From Pedobacter alluvionis (GTDB lineage Bacteria > Bacteroidota > Bacteroidia > Sphingobacteriales > Sphingobacteriaceae): a stretch of 64,000 nt of DNA. The stretch is taken from the NCBI RefSeq assembly GCF_003664035.1, contig NZ_RCCK01000010.1, forward strand, positions 1,724,695 through 1,788,694, written 5' to 3'. This document shows, piece by piece, positions 16,778 to 25,869 of the stretch. The translations under genes were made by a program, and so were the position numbers. The notes beneath the pieces are model-generated. The model did not search any database. It was not told where the DNA came from and saw nothing but the letters and a program-made list of their open reading frames with translations. Every line of letters starts with the position of its first letter. Positions within the stretch are counted from its first letter, which is position 1.

Positions 16778-16849
16778 TTTTGTAGGAACCAATGATCTGT
16801 TAACCGATTTGCATTAACCAATGACCAGTGAACTAATGAACCTAATTCA

Positions 16850-19234
16850 TTACTGCGTGCGTTTCTTCTCCTCTTCACTCGCCGAAGTTCTTTTCCTCGC
16901 TGCTGTCGGATTACCGCCCAATCGGTACGAGAAACTTAAAGTAGCACTGCGTGTATCACTTTTCTCATAAAAACCATTGCGTTGGTTTTCATAGTTTACG
17001 TCAATTCGATAGGCATTACTATAGAAGATATCGTTTACGGCCAGCCTTAAAGTTCCTTTACCTTTTAATATACTTTTGCTCATACCTGCACTCACATCAT
17101 AAAGCCTGGCAAGCTTATAAATACCCTGTATGGTAGGAGAAGAGTACCATGCGCTGATTTCTGCTTTTAAACCCTGAGCTTTATTTAATGTAAAAGCATG
17201 GTTAGAACTTAGGTAAATGCCCCAAACATGATAATCGTAGCGGGCCTGTAAATATCCCGACTTTTCCTGGCGGTAGGAGCCCTGTGCATAATTGTTGATT
17301 TCCCACCACGAAGCCGGCTTGATCGGAAAGGATGCTGAAAAACCTATTTCCTGACTCAAATTCAGATTCCGTTGGGTATCATAAAAGAGTTTTGAGGTGT
17401 TATCCTGTACCGTAATATTACTAAAATAATCAACTACCCGCCTCAGGTAAAATGAAATGTTATATTGCTGTTTGTAGGTATAACCCAGTTCGCCATTGTA
17501 AATAAAGGCAGGTTGTAATGCAGGGTTTCCTTCCAGATAAGTGTAAGGGCTGGTGTAAGATTTAAAAGGATTAAGTCTCCAATATTCAGGACGGCTGATT
17601 CTTGAATTATAGGAGAGGCTGATTTCATTGTCTTTATTCATTTTATACACCAAGAAAAGTGTTGGGAAAAGTTTAAAATAGTTATTCTGATTGTTGGTGT
17701 TTAATACGACCGATTTCCCATTTGTTCGGGTGTATTCGCCGCGCAAACCGCCCTCAAAGCTCCACTTGCCTACATCTCCTGTAATGCTGGCATAAATGGC
17801 TGATATATTTTCGGCATATTCAAAACGGTCGCTACGGCTGCTTACCAATTCGGGACCGGTAGCTGAATTATTGTAAAAATCAAAACTGTTGCGTGTGCGG
17901 ATACTACTGTATTTCAGGCCCGATTCAAAGGTCCATTTCTTCCAGAATTTATCCGTATAATCTATTTTTCCGGAATAAATATCAATATGTTGATCAGAAG
18001 GCGTAAAAATATGGTATTGATCAGGAAGCGGATTGCCGTTACCAGATATGCCGTAAGTATCTACCTGCTGGCTGTTATTATTCTGATATGGCACATAATC
18101 TAAGTCCACATTAATATTCCGGCCGTTGGTATCTAATTTGATCTTGTAATTGAGATTAAAACTATATTGGGAGGCTTTTCCGTTAGAAATGTTTTGGGTA
18201 TGAAGGATAGAATCGGGTACTGCAGAGTGGTTGTTAACAATAGTCGTTAATGTACTATTCGGTCTGTTGTTTGCACCATTGTAGCCATTTACCAAAATGC
18301 CGATTACCTGTTTATCAGTAAGATTGTAATCAGCTCCTATTTTATAACTATTAGCATTCCCGGATCGTAGGCCCGATTTTTCATTCCGCCAATCCGAATA
18401 GTTTTCAGGCGAGGCGAAAATGACATATTCACTTTCTGTATGGTCCTTTTTGCGTCGGCTATAACCATAACTGCCGTACACATTCAGTTTGTCTTTTCTG
18501 TAATTAAATACTGTACCTGGATTGTAACTGCTATAGGTTGATTGGGTATAACCGCCGGAAAGTACCACGTTAAAGCCATCACCTTTTGGTTTTTTAGAAA
18601 TAATATTAATTACCGCACCGCCCTGGGCATCATACCTGGCTGTAGGATTGGCCATAATCTCTATTTTGGAGGTGTTGTCGGATGGCAAACTTCGGAGATA
18701 AGCAGCCAGATCTTCGCTAGAGAGCCTGATGGGTTTATCATCCATATAAATGACCACACCCTTGTTGTTGGCTGTTACTCCGCCATCAAAACGTGTTTGT
18801 ACTCCCGGAGCTTTCCCCAGCGCATCCCAAACCGTAGCACCACTGGCAATAATGCTGTTTTCGACATTAAATATCACCCTGTCTATTTTTCTTACAATAA
18901 CTGGTTTTGAAGCCGATACCGTTACCTGGTCCAGGGTTTTATCGTCATTGTTCATCATTATGGTTACTGAATCCATCGGAAGATTTAGGGCTTTGCTTAT
19001 ATCCTTATATCCAACGGCCTTCAACAGTAATACGTAATGGCCTTTTAAAGGCTGCTGAAAACTGAACAGGCCGTTTTTTGAAATCTGGATGGCTAAGGTA
19101 GAATCTGCATGGCGCAGGCCAATGGTTACCCCATCTATGGGTTCTCCATTTTTATTGGTTACCAAACCATTACGCAATTGTGCAAAAGCAATTAAAGGAA
19201 AGCAGAAGAATAGGAGTAAGGTTAACTTTTTCAT
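16850..19234 (-). CDS. Outer membrane beta-barrel protein, TonB-dependent receptor type
   Basis: 794 aa. Signal peptide MKKLTLLLFFCFPLIAFAQ, a carboxypeptidase-regulatory-like domain (about 22-95), a plug domain (about 115-215, with VWDALGKAPGVQ and IEIMANPTARYDAQGGAVINIISKK), then a long barrel rich in aromatic repeats (SYNSRISRPEYWRLNPF, YLEGNPALQPAF). This is the 'outer membrane beta-barrel family' branch, not a SusC, since there is no SusD neighbour. The ligand cannot be told. The two-component system at 19344 is divergent from it and may control it. Confidence 0.9.
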   Translation of the reverse strand: MKKLTLLLFFCFPLIAFAQLRNGLVTNKNGEPIDGVTIGLRHADSTLAIQISKNGLFSFQQPLKGHYVLLLKAVGYKDISKALNLPMDSVTIMMNNDDKTLDQVTVSASKPVIVRKIDRVIFNVENSIIASGATVWDALGKAPGVQTRFDGGVTANNKGVVIYMDDKPIRLSSEDLAAYLRSLPSDNTSKIEIMANPTARYDAQGGAVINIISKKPKGDGFNVVLSGGYTQSTYSSYNPGTVFNYRKDKLNVYGSYGYSRRKKDHTESEYVIFASPENYSDWRNEKSGLRSGNANSYKIGADYNLTDKQVIGILVNGYNGANNRPNSTLTTIVNNHSAVPDSILHTQNISNGKASQYSFNLNYKIKLDTNGRNINVDLDYVPYQNNNSQQVDTYGISGNGNPLPDQYHIFTPSDQHIDIYSGKIDYTDKFWKKWTFESGLKYSSIRTRNSFDFYNNSATGPELVSSRSDRFEYAENISAIYASITGDVGKWSFEGGLRGEYTRTNGKSVVLNTNNQNNYFKLFPTLFLVYKMNKDNEISLSYNSRISRPEYWRLNPFKSYTSPYTYLEGNPALQPAFIYNGELGYTYKQQYNISFYLRRVVDYFSNITVQDNTSKLFYDTQRNLNLSQEIGFSASFPIKPASWWEINNYAQGSYRQEKSGYLQARYDYHVWGIYLSSNHAFTLNKAQGLKAEISAWYSSPTIQGIYKLARLYDVSAGMSKSILKGKGTLRLAVNDIFYSNAYRIDVNYENQRNGFYEKSDTRSATLSFSYRLGGNPTAARKRTSASEEEKKRTQ

Positions 19235-19343
19235 GTTTCAAAACTAGTTTCTAACCATGTAAAGCAGCGTTAATCTCGGTTAAATAAGGTTAAATTTTTA
19301 GTTCGTACTTCCATTGATAAAATGATTTGTTCATTTTAGGAGA

Positions 19344-20798
19344 ATGAAATGGCTTACATCCAGATATGTTTTTCCTTTGGCAGTAATCACGCTGATCATA
19401 AGCCTCTGTTTGCAATGTGCCTGGATACGGCAATTGTACCTGGCACAAAAACAGGATGTTAAAAGCAAACTTGAATCTATTGTAAGCAACGCCTCTAAAC
19501 AGATCGTTTACCGAAGCGTGTCCAGGGGGCGCGAACGGAGCAGTCGTTTTAAGCAGTTTTTTCTTTCTTCAGAATGGTTTTCATTGAGGCAGGCCTTTGA
19601 TGAACTGACATTAGATAACCTGCATAGCCAGTTTCATTATGGGATCGATAATGATAGCACTGTCGTTGAAATGAGGATGTCTTTTCTCAATGATCCGAAA
19701 AAACACTTTAAAATATCTTCATCATCAAAAACGGATAACATGTCTCCACGTCAGGTTTCATCAGATGATCAGAGAGATTTGAAAAGTCTGGATAGCCTGG
19801 TGAACCGTCAACTCCAACAGTTTGGCCTCAGGATCCATAGGGATTATGCCTTATACGATTATTCGAGCGGAAAATTGATCAAGACAGTTCCTTTTACCAA
19901 AAGCAGTATTTCTTTTATCAGCGAGCGTTATACCTACAACTTAAAGTTCTTGCACAGATACCAGCTTGTAGTGGACAATATTTTTTGGACTGTTGTTTTT
20001 CAGATGCGTTATTACCTGATCTCATCCTTTATGATGCTGGTCCTTACCGCTGCAGCATTTTACTTGCTCATCAGACTGATGAAAAACCAGCAGCTTTATG
20101 CACAGGCGAGGATGAGTTTTACCAGCAATATGACGCATGAACTCCAGACCCCGATCTCGACAATTGCTGTGGCCCTTGAATCCATTAGCAAGTATCATTT
20201 AATTGATGAACCCGAAAAGCTAAAGAATTATATTAATATCAGCCGTCACGAATTGCAGCGCTTACAGTCGATGATTGAAAAGGTACTTAAACAGGAGCAA
20301 ATGGACCTGGGGAAAACGAAACTGCAGTTTAGCCTATTCGATGTTCAGCCACTATTGCAACAGGTTATTTACGCCATGGATATACAGGTGCAGGAGAAAA
20401 ATGCAGAACTTTTACTTTTGCAATCGGATGAACCTGTTTTTATCAAAGGTGATGCCATGCATATTTCGAATGTATGTTATAACCTCATCGATAATGCATT
20501 GAAATATTCTCCTCCTCATGCTAAAATTGAGGTATCCTGCAGCATTGCTGATCATGAATTAACTATCAGTTTTAAAGATAACGGCCCGGGGATAAATGAA
20601 ATTTATCAGCAGCAGGTTTTTGAACGCTTTTTCAGGATTTTTAACCAGGATAATATACACAATGTGAAAGGTTCGGGACTTGGTCTTCATTATGTAAAAC
20701 AGGTGGTAGAGCTCCACGGCGGACGTGTTGCGCTCCAGAGCAAAATAGGGAAAGGATGCAATTTTATGGTTATTTTGCCATTATATGAAGAAAATTAA
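19344..20798 (+). CDS. Membrane sensor histidine kinase
   Basis: 484 aa. Two membrane helices (about 8-28 and 222-245) enclose a periplasmic sensor domain of no recognised type. The kinase core has His265 (MTHELQTPIS), an N box (YNLIDNALKYSPP), KDNGPGIN and GSGLGLHYVKQVVELHGG. The H-box has Gln where Arg is usual (HELQTP), a Bacteroidota habit. Its 3' end overlaps the response regulator by 14 bp. Divergent from the receptor at 16850 across 109 bp. Confidence 0.93.
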   Translation: MKWLTSRYVFPLAVITLIISLCLQCAWIRQLYLAQKQDVKSKLESIVSNASKQIVYRSVSRGRERSSRFKQFFLSSEWFSLRQAFDELTLDNLHSQFHYGIDNDSTVVEMRMSFLNDPKKHFKISSSSKTDNMSPRQVSSDDQRDLKSLDSLVNRQLQQFGLRIHRDYALYDYSSGKLIKTVPFTKSSISFISERYTYNLKFLHRYQLVVDNIFWTVVFQMRYYLISSFMMLVLTAAAFYLLIRLMKNQQLYAQARMSFTSNMTHELQTPISTIAVALESISKYHLIDEPEKLKNYINISRHELQRLQSMIEKVLKQEQMDLGKTKLQFSLFDVQPLLQQVIYAMDIQVQEKNAELLLLQSDEPVFIKGDAMHISNVCYNLIDNALKYSPPHAKIEVSCSIADHELTISFKDNGPGINEIYQQQVFERFFRIFNQDNIHNVKGSGLGLHYVKQVVELHGGRVALQSKIGKGCNFMVILPLYEEN

Positions 20799-21477
20799 GG
20801 TTTTGTATGCAGAAGATGAGCCTTTTTTGGCTCGTATTGTTTTCGATGGCTTAAGCAGTAGTGGTTATGAGGTAAATCTGGCTTTGGACGGGCAATTGGC
20901 CTGGACACAATTTCAGAAATATAAGCCCGATATCTGCGTGCTTGATATCATGATGCCGCAAAAGGATGGCTATACGCTGGCTACCGAAATCCGTAAATCA
21001 GATCCCAACATTCCCATTATATTTTTAAGCGCAAAGGCCCTTACCGAAGATGTGGTGATGGGATTTAAGAACGGAGGTAATGACTACCTTAAAAAACCAT
21101 TTAGCATTGATGAACTGCTGGTACGCATGGAATCTCTTTTAAAGAGATTTGGACATACGCAAAAGGAAGAAAGTGAACTCGCTAGAAAATATCAGTTCAT
21201 GAACTGTGAACTCGATCCGGTTGCCCAAAGATTAAAAACGTCTGTAGGTGAATATTCACTTTCTTATAAAGAAACCGTTTTGCTCGAATTACTGTTGAAA
21301 AATCGCAACAGCATTTTGGAACGGGAGGATGCTTTGATCAAAATATGGGGAGAAGACAGTTTTTACAATGGCCGCAGTATGGATGTTTTTATGGCACACC
21401 TGCGCAAGCTTTTAAAAAGCGAACCAGAAATACAGATCATCAGTTTAAGGGGAGTGGGGTATAAGCTTATTTGTTAA
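20785..21477 (+). CDS. OmpR/PhoB-family response regulator
   Basis: 230 aa. Receiver with E10/D11, phospho-acceptor Asp54 (VLDIMMPQKDGY) and KKPF lysine, then a winged-helix DNA-binding domain (about 135-230; SYKETVLLELLLKN, SMDVFMAHLRKLLK, IISLRGVGYKL). Overlapping start with the kinase gene makes it the cognate partner. Target genes are unknown; the adjacent outer membrane receptor is a candidate. Confidence 0.94.
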   Translation: MKKIKVLYAEDEPFLARIVFDGLSSSGYEVNLALDGQLAWTQFQKYKPDICVLDIMMPQKDGYTLATEIRKSDPNIPIIFLSAKALTEDVVMGFKNGGNDYLKKPFSIDELLVRMESLLKRFGHTQKEESELARKYQFMNCELDPVAQRLKTSVGEYSLSYKETVLLELLLKNRNSILEREDALIKIWGEDSFYNGRSMDVFMAHLRKLLKSEPEIQIISLRGVGYKLIC

Positions 21478-21516
21478 TTGTTGCTTCCTCCTATTGAAGT
21501 AATATGCTGTACGCGG

Positions 21517-21894
21517 TCAGGCTTTGATAAACTCTCCATGCTCACATACAATTTCATTGCCACAGTTTGTAATGGCATCCAGAACGGGAATAAAACCTTT
21601 TCCAAAATCAGTTAAACTATAAATAACCTTAATTGGTGGCTTCGTACCATACACTTTCCGCAGTACCAAACCATCTTTTTCCAACTGTTTTAATTGAAGA
21701 CTTAATGTCATTTCGGTGATGGAGGGCATTTCCTTGCGGAGCTCGCTGTATCGTTTAGGTCCGTTTTTTAAATGATACAAAATAACCGCCTTCCATTTTC
21801 CACCAATTAAATCCATCGTAAGGCTTACTGTACAAGGGTACATTTTCCCTTTTAGTTTAACATAATCTCCCGCACATTCTGTTTTCATCTTCAA
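21517..21894 (-). CDS. HxlR-family transcriptional regulator
   Basis: 125 aa winged-helix protein: CTVSLTMDLIGGKWKAVILYHL, then RYSELRKEMPSITEMTLSLQLKQLEKDGLVLRK, the HxlR core. HxlR regulators often sense reactive electrophiles or quinones through the N-terminal Cys; Cys19-region (YPCTVS) fits. It is divergent from the NmrA-family gene at 21991, so local regulation is likely. Confidence 0.92.
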   Translation of the reverse strand: MKMKTECAGDYVKLKGKMYPCTVSLTMDLIGGKWKAVILYHLKNGPKRYSELRKEMPSITEMTLSLQLKQLEKDGLVLRKVYGTKPPIKVIYSLTDFGKGFIPVLDAITNCGNEIVCEHGEFIKA

Positions 21895-21916
21895 TTTTTT
21901 AGTCCTATCTGTTTTG

Positions 21917-21961
21917 ATAGTTATTGCAAATGTAGATTACTCAAAATACTTTTGCAACTAT
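21917..21961. promoter_or_regulatory. Inverted repeat in the HxlR/NmrA divergent promoter
   Basis: ATAGTTATTGCAAA (21917-21930) and TTTTGCAACTAT (21950-21961) form imperfect inverted arms (one has two extra bases) in the 96-bp divergent gap. It is a reasonable HxlR operator candidate; no test of it is possible here. Confidence 0.4.
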
Positions 21962-21990
21962 AATAATGATAGTTTAAAAAATAAAGAAAA

Positions 21991-22968
21991 ATGTTACATA
22001 CTTCAATAGAAAATAACGCAACTTCACAAATTGAAAAACCACTCGTTACCATTGTTGGTATTTTGGGCAAGCAAGGTTATAGTGTTGCGCGTACACTGCT
22101 AACAAGCGGCGCTTACCGTATTCGCGGTATAACCCGCCGGCTTGATGCCCCGGAAGCAGTTGAGCTGGCGCAAAAAGGCGTTGAACTTGTAAGCTTACCG
22201 CTTAGCCTTGGGTATAAAAAAGAGTTTACAGAAGCATTTCGTGGCGCCGATAGTATTTTTCTGATGACACCGAACATTGCCCCGCCGGCTACCTACGAAT
22301 TTGAATTGGGTAAAGAACTGGCAGATGCAGCCTTTGAGGCGGGGGTAAAACAGATCATTTTTAGTAGTTTGGAAAATGTAGATAAGTTAACAGGTGGAAA
22401 ATTATTCGCACCGCATTTCACAGATAAAGCCAGGGTAGAAGCGTATATCCGCACTTTACCTGTAAGAAGTTCATTTATTTATATGGCTTTCTTTTTTACT
22501 AATCTAATGGAATTTTATAACCCTCAATTAAAAGGCGATACGCTTGTATTTCCGATTTATCTACCGAAAGATTTTGCTGCGCCTTTCGTAGATCCGCTTA
22601 CTGCAACCGGACCTGCCGTTTTAGAGATTCTTTCAAATCCGGATAAATATTCAGGCAAATCCTTACCTGTAATCGGCGATATCATTACCCCACAGGAAAT
22701 GGTTGATACCTTTACTAAAGTTACAGGTATAAAAGCTGAATACAGTTCGGCATATAAAAGGCAGGAAATACTCCGTTATTTCCCTGAATTTGCTTCAAAT
22801 GATGTTTTGTTGAATGAGATTTTAGGCATGGCAGAATTTGCCGTAGAATATGGTTACTTCAGTAACGAGCGTGACCTGGAATGGAGTCGGCAGATCAATC
22901 CGGGCACCCTAAATTGGGAAGCGTTTTTACGCACAACCAATTGGAAAGGGCAGAAACTGATGTACTAA
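21991..22968 (+). CDS. NmrA-family NAD(P)-binding protein
   Basis: 325 aa. After a short leader, VTIVGILGKQGYSVARTLLTSG is the NmrA/atypical SDR nucleotide-binding motif; further features are FLMTPN, IIFSSLENVDKLTGGK and a substrate-binding C-terminal half. Members are redox sensors or NAD(P)H-dependent reductases. It is transcribed away from the HxlR gene, a common regulator-target pairing. Confidence 0.9.
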   Translation: MLHTSIENNATSQIEKPLVTIVGILGKQGYSVARTLLTSGAYRIRGITRRLDAPEAVELAQKGVELVSLPLSLGYKKEFTEAFRGADSIFLMTPNIAPPATYEFELGKELADAAFEAGVKQIIFSSLENVDKLTGGKLFAPHFTDKARVEAYIRTLPVRSSFIYMAFFFTNLMEFYNPQLKGDTLVFPIYLPKDFAAPFVDPLTATGPAVLEILSNPDKYSGKSLPVIGDIITPQEMVDTFTKVTGIKAEYSSAYKRQEILRYFPEFASNDVLLNEILGMAEFAVEYGYFSNERDLEWSRQINPGTLNWEAFLRTTNWKGQKLMY

Positions 22969-23026
22969 AAAATCAAGTGAATTTTAAACTAAAATGTGGG
23001 CGAAATATAGAAACCCATCTCCCAAG

Positions 23027-23563
23027 TCAATTGACGGATGAACCGATGATCTCATTTGTTATCGATAAAAATTTAAGCAGGTTTTTCCTATCAAAAAGAA
23101 GGGTGATAAAACGATCACCCCTCTTAAAAAAAAGTTTCATGCCTCCAGGATATTCACCATCCTCACCAAGCTTTTCTTTCTTGATTTTGTATCTGCTAAA
23201 TTTTAATGTACTTTGTTGAGGGGTTGTCCTGTTCATAACCAAATTAAAGGGCAGGCCTTCCACCTCTATTGGTTGATCCTCAGGAATGATAAAAAACATT
23301 TCTTCTATGCTTTTGTCATCCCCAAGACTACAGTATAGTTCCAGCCCTGATCTGGTGAGCCACTTTGCATAAGGCTGCTCGTTAGCATCTTCATAAAAAA
23401 TAGTTTTTACGCCTAATATTGCAGAAATTTTATCTGGTGTTTGAGGAAAGATAAATTCAGCATTTTTATTTAAGAGGGCCTTAAGACCAGCATTTTTCTG
23501 TGCAAAACAAAATAGCGGGAAGATTTGAAATAGCAATATTAATCTGAATGCAGTTGTTTTCAT
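23027..23563 (-). CDS. Secreted protein of unknown function
   Basis: 178 aa. A signal peptide (MKTTAFRLILLFQIFPLFCFAQ) is clear; the rest is a mixed alpha/beta chain with no family I recognise. The end carries many Lys/Arg residues (RYKIKKEKLGEDGEYPGGMKLFFKRGDRFITLLFDRK). It stands alone; the 311-bp gap 23564-23874 upstream shows no feature. Confidence 0.7.
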   Translation of the reverse strand: MKTTAFRLILLFQIFPLFCFAQKNAGLKALLNKNAEFIFPQTPDKISAILGVKTIFYEDANEQPYAKWLTRSGLELYCSLGDDKSIEEMFFIIPEDQPIEVEGLPFNLVMNRTTPQQSTLKFSRYKIKKEKLGEDGEYPGGMKLFFKRGDRFITLLFDRKNLLKFLSITNEIIGSSVN

Positions 23564-23874
23564 AATATGTGGATCAGAATGGCAAATAATCTATAACAAA
23601 GATAAAACTTTTTAAACCTTTGTTGTATGGTAAGGTATTTAATAGATTCTTAATTGTCCTTTAAGATAGTTGCTTTTATATGCCTGATGATGATTTCTTC
23701 TTGCCTAAGTGTTTTCTCCAGATTCAATTTTATTTTTTCCTGTAGGGCGCACTAAAACGAGCCGTCATCACTTCAATTATGATCAGCTTATCCGTATTCT
23801 CTTTGGTTGCCATCTTCCCCAGATGTCTTTTATGGGTTGCCGGGTGTAAAGGCTTAGTCCTCCAAATTTTTCAG

Positions 23875-24612
23875 TCATGCTTTTGTGAAGCTTTCCGTTT
23901 CTGGCGATTGTTCTGGTTGCTGTTCCTGCTTATCTGCAAGCCGTTCAATCAATGCTTTAGCAACAGGCCCTGCTGATAATGGATTCTGTCCGGTAATTAA
24001 CAATCCATCAATTTCTACATGGGAAAGGAAGGGTACTAAACTATTTTTTATTTCAACCCCCAGTTCTTCCATTTTTGTTTGCAGCAGATAAGGAACATGG
24101 TCACCACGGCCAACTATTGTTTCTTCGGTATTGCTAAACGCCGAAATTCTTTTGCCCTTTAAAAAACCAGGACGTATGTTTTCGGCACTAAGCAATGCGG
24201 CCGGACCATGGCATACCGCTGCCACGGGTTTGCCAGCGTCTAAAAAGTCATGAATCAGGATACCACTATTATTGTCGACAGCTAAATCCCAAAGTGGCCC
24301 ATGTCCGCCGGGATAAAATACCGCATCATAGTCACTAGCCCTGATCCCATTCAACGTGCTGGTATGAGAAAAGGCATTTTTAGCATCATCATCGTCCTGA
24401 AATCTACGATTAGAGCCTGTGATGTTTTCGGTCAGTTCACTCATCGGGTCTACTGGCGGTCGTCCTCCTTTAGGGCTTACCAGATCTACCCGATAGCCAG
24501 CGTCGATAAATTCGTAATAGGGATCGGTAAATTCGCCAATCCATACCCCGGTTTTATCTTCAGTATTTTGCATGTCGTGATGAGAAGTCATCACCATTAA
24601 TATTCTTTTCAT
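23875..24612 (-). CDS. DJ-1/PfpI-family (type 1 glutamine amidotransferase-like) protein
   Basis: 245 aa. Conserved Glu27 (GVWIGEFTDPYYEF), PGGHGPLWDL near 101-110 and the nucleophile elbow AAVCHGPAAL with Cys134-His135 match the Hsp31/glyoxalase III branch of the DJ-1/PfpI superfamily. Such proteins remove methylglyoxal or act as stress chaperones. The C-terminus is Glu/Gln-rich (KQEQQPEQSPETES). A small acidic ORF lies just upstream in the same direction. Confidence 0.92.
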   Translation of the reverse strand: MKRILMVMTSHHDMQNTEDKTGVWIGEFTDPYYEFIDAGYRVDLVSPKGGRPPVDPMSELTENITGSNRRFQDDDDAKNAFSHTSTLNGIRASDYDAVFYPGGHGPLWDLAVDNNSGILIHDFLDAGKPVAAVCHGPAALLSAENIRPGFLKGKRISAFSNTEETIVGRGDHVPYLLQTKMEELGVEIKNSLVPFLSHVEIDGLLITGQNPLSAGPVAKALIERLADKQEQQPEQSPETESFTKA

Positions 24613-24621
24613 AATGTATTA

Positions 24622-24768
24622 TTATTTTATGTCTTCAGGATCAAGTTCATTACCTTCTTCATCTATACGCTGGTGTTCATCCCAATTGGAATCTTGGGTG
24701 TTTTCAGTTTGTGGGTTTTCAGTTTGCTGTTCTGCATTTTCCTCTTCTTGTTCTTTTGGATCTTTCAT
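24622..24768 (-). CDS. Small acidic protein, 48 aa
   Basis: Starts MKDPKEQEEENAEQQTENPQ and ends DEEGNELDPEDIK; almost wholly charged and polar with no hydrophobic core, so probably disordered. It is 9 bp upstream of the PfpI gene on the same strand. Similar short acidic proteins are common in Pedobacter-like genomes; function unknown. Confidence 0.55.
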   Translation of the reverse strand: MKDPKEQEEENAEQQTENPQTENTQDSNWDEHQRIDEEGNELDPEDIK

Positions 24769-24961
24769 GTTTTTCGGATTTTAGTATAAAGAGATAACAA
24801 GTTTAAGCGACTAATGGTTCGCTAAAGCTGAAAAGAAATGCTTAACAGCGTAAAAAGATTTGGATTTTGGTAATACACACCTGTTTTAACCACCTGATCT
24901 AAAATTGCCTTAATTGTTTAAACCTTATCGCCATTAGCATGTTTTATTAAGAAAAACGATT

Positions 24962-25144
24962 ATGAACGATAACATTGAACCAAGAGACAATGATGCTGAA
25001 GACAGCAAAGGCCAGTCGCAAGTAAGTCCGAATGAGGAAAAAGAAGTCGATGACAATGAAGTACAGCGAGGCCTGACCGGCGAAACAGATGATGAGGAAG
25101 ATGTTGGTGGAGACATTGCAGGTAATGCTGGTGGAAATACTTAA
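24962..25144 (+). CDS. Small acidic protein, 60 aa
   Basis: MNDNIEPRDNDAEDSKGQSQ then many Asp/Glu and a Gly-rich end (DIAGNAGGNT). Likely disordered. Its composition resembles the 48-aa acidic protein at 24622 on the other strand, with the two divergent from one another. No family recognised. Confidence 0.5.
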   Translation: MNDNIEPRDNDAEDSKGQSQVSPNEEKEVDDNEVQRGLTGETDDEEDVGGDIAGNAGGNT

Positions 25145-25290
25145 TTATTAGGTCTGAAGAACCTTTGTTCCTCAATTGGCGTATTTTATTTGTCTATGCC
25201 TTTTCCCACTTTTCCTAAAATAGCGCAACATTATCTACGCATATTTTTGCGACATTAGCATTAATGTTTTAGTTTATATATGGTTGGTGA

Positions 25291-25620
25291 CTAGACGATT
25301 TTTAAATTTTTGTTCAAGAAATCCTGTGCACTTCTTAAATCGGTGTTAATCTGTTCCTTGGTTAAATCAGAAATTGAATGCAGTGGATCATCTGTAAATT
25401 CGCTCACTAAGCTAACTTCTGCTTCAGCTCCATTAGCCCCGGTATTTCCAATAATATTAAAAATCCCTTCTACTCCCTCGTTAACAAAGCTATACTTTAT
25501 TTCAAATTGTTGTTTGCCTTCTGTAGGGATCTCTGCAATTTCTCTATATTCACGTGCCTGTATGGTTTCAAGGCCTTGTTTCACTAATTTTATAGCTTCT
25601 GTTTTTTGCTCTTCTGTCAT
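25291..25620 (-). CDS. Hypothetical cytoplasmic protein, 109 aa
   Basis: Starts MTEEQKTEAIKLVKQGLETI; helical N-terminus, a middle beta-like stretch (FEIKYSFVNEGVEGIFNIIG) and a helical end. No signal, no membrane segment, no known motif. Codon use matches neighbours, and ATG is preceded by an AT-rich leader. Confidence 0.6.
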   Translation of the reverse strand: MTEEQKTEAIKLVKQGLETIQAREYREIAEIPTEGKQQFEIKYSFVNEGVEGIFNIIGNTGANGAEAEVSLVSEFTDDPLHSISDLTKEQINTDLRSAQDFLNKNLKIV

Positions 25621-25782
25621 AATCCATTAATTAGATTTAATAGTTAACATTTAAGAAAGACTAAAGTTTGATTTTAAGCGACACGCTTGTAGAAAACAGC
25701 TGTTAGCATATTAATTTATGATATAAGCATTGTATTGGAAGCATAAATTTGCTGGTTTTGCATGGCTAATAATTTATAGATC

Positions 25783-25869
25783 ATGAAAAGGATTCATTAT
25801 TTTAGTGCTCAGTTGTTTAAAATTAATGGCACAATAAATGCCAAAGAGAGATATAACACTAAAAAATGA
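25783..25869 (+). CDS. Possible 28-aa upstream ORF
   Basis: ATG 25783 opens 28 codons whose TGA overlaps the ATG of the next gene (25866). The overlap suggests translational coupling, or it may simply be chance. No known motif. Confidence 0.2.
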   Translation: MKRIHYFSAQLFKINGTINAKERYNTKK

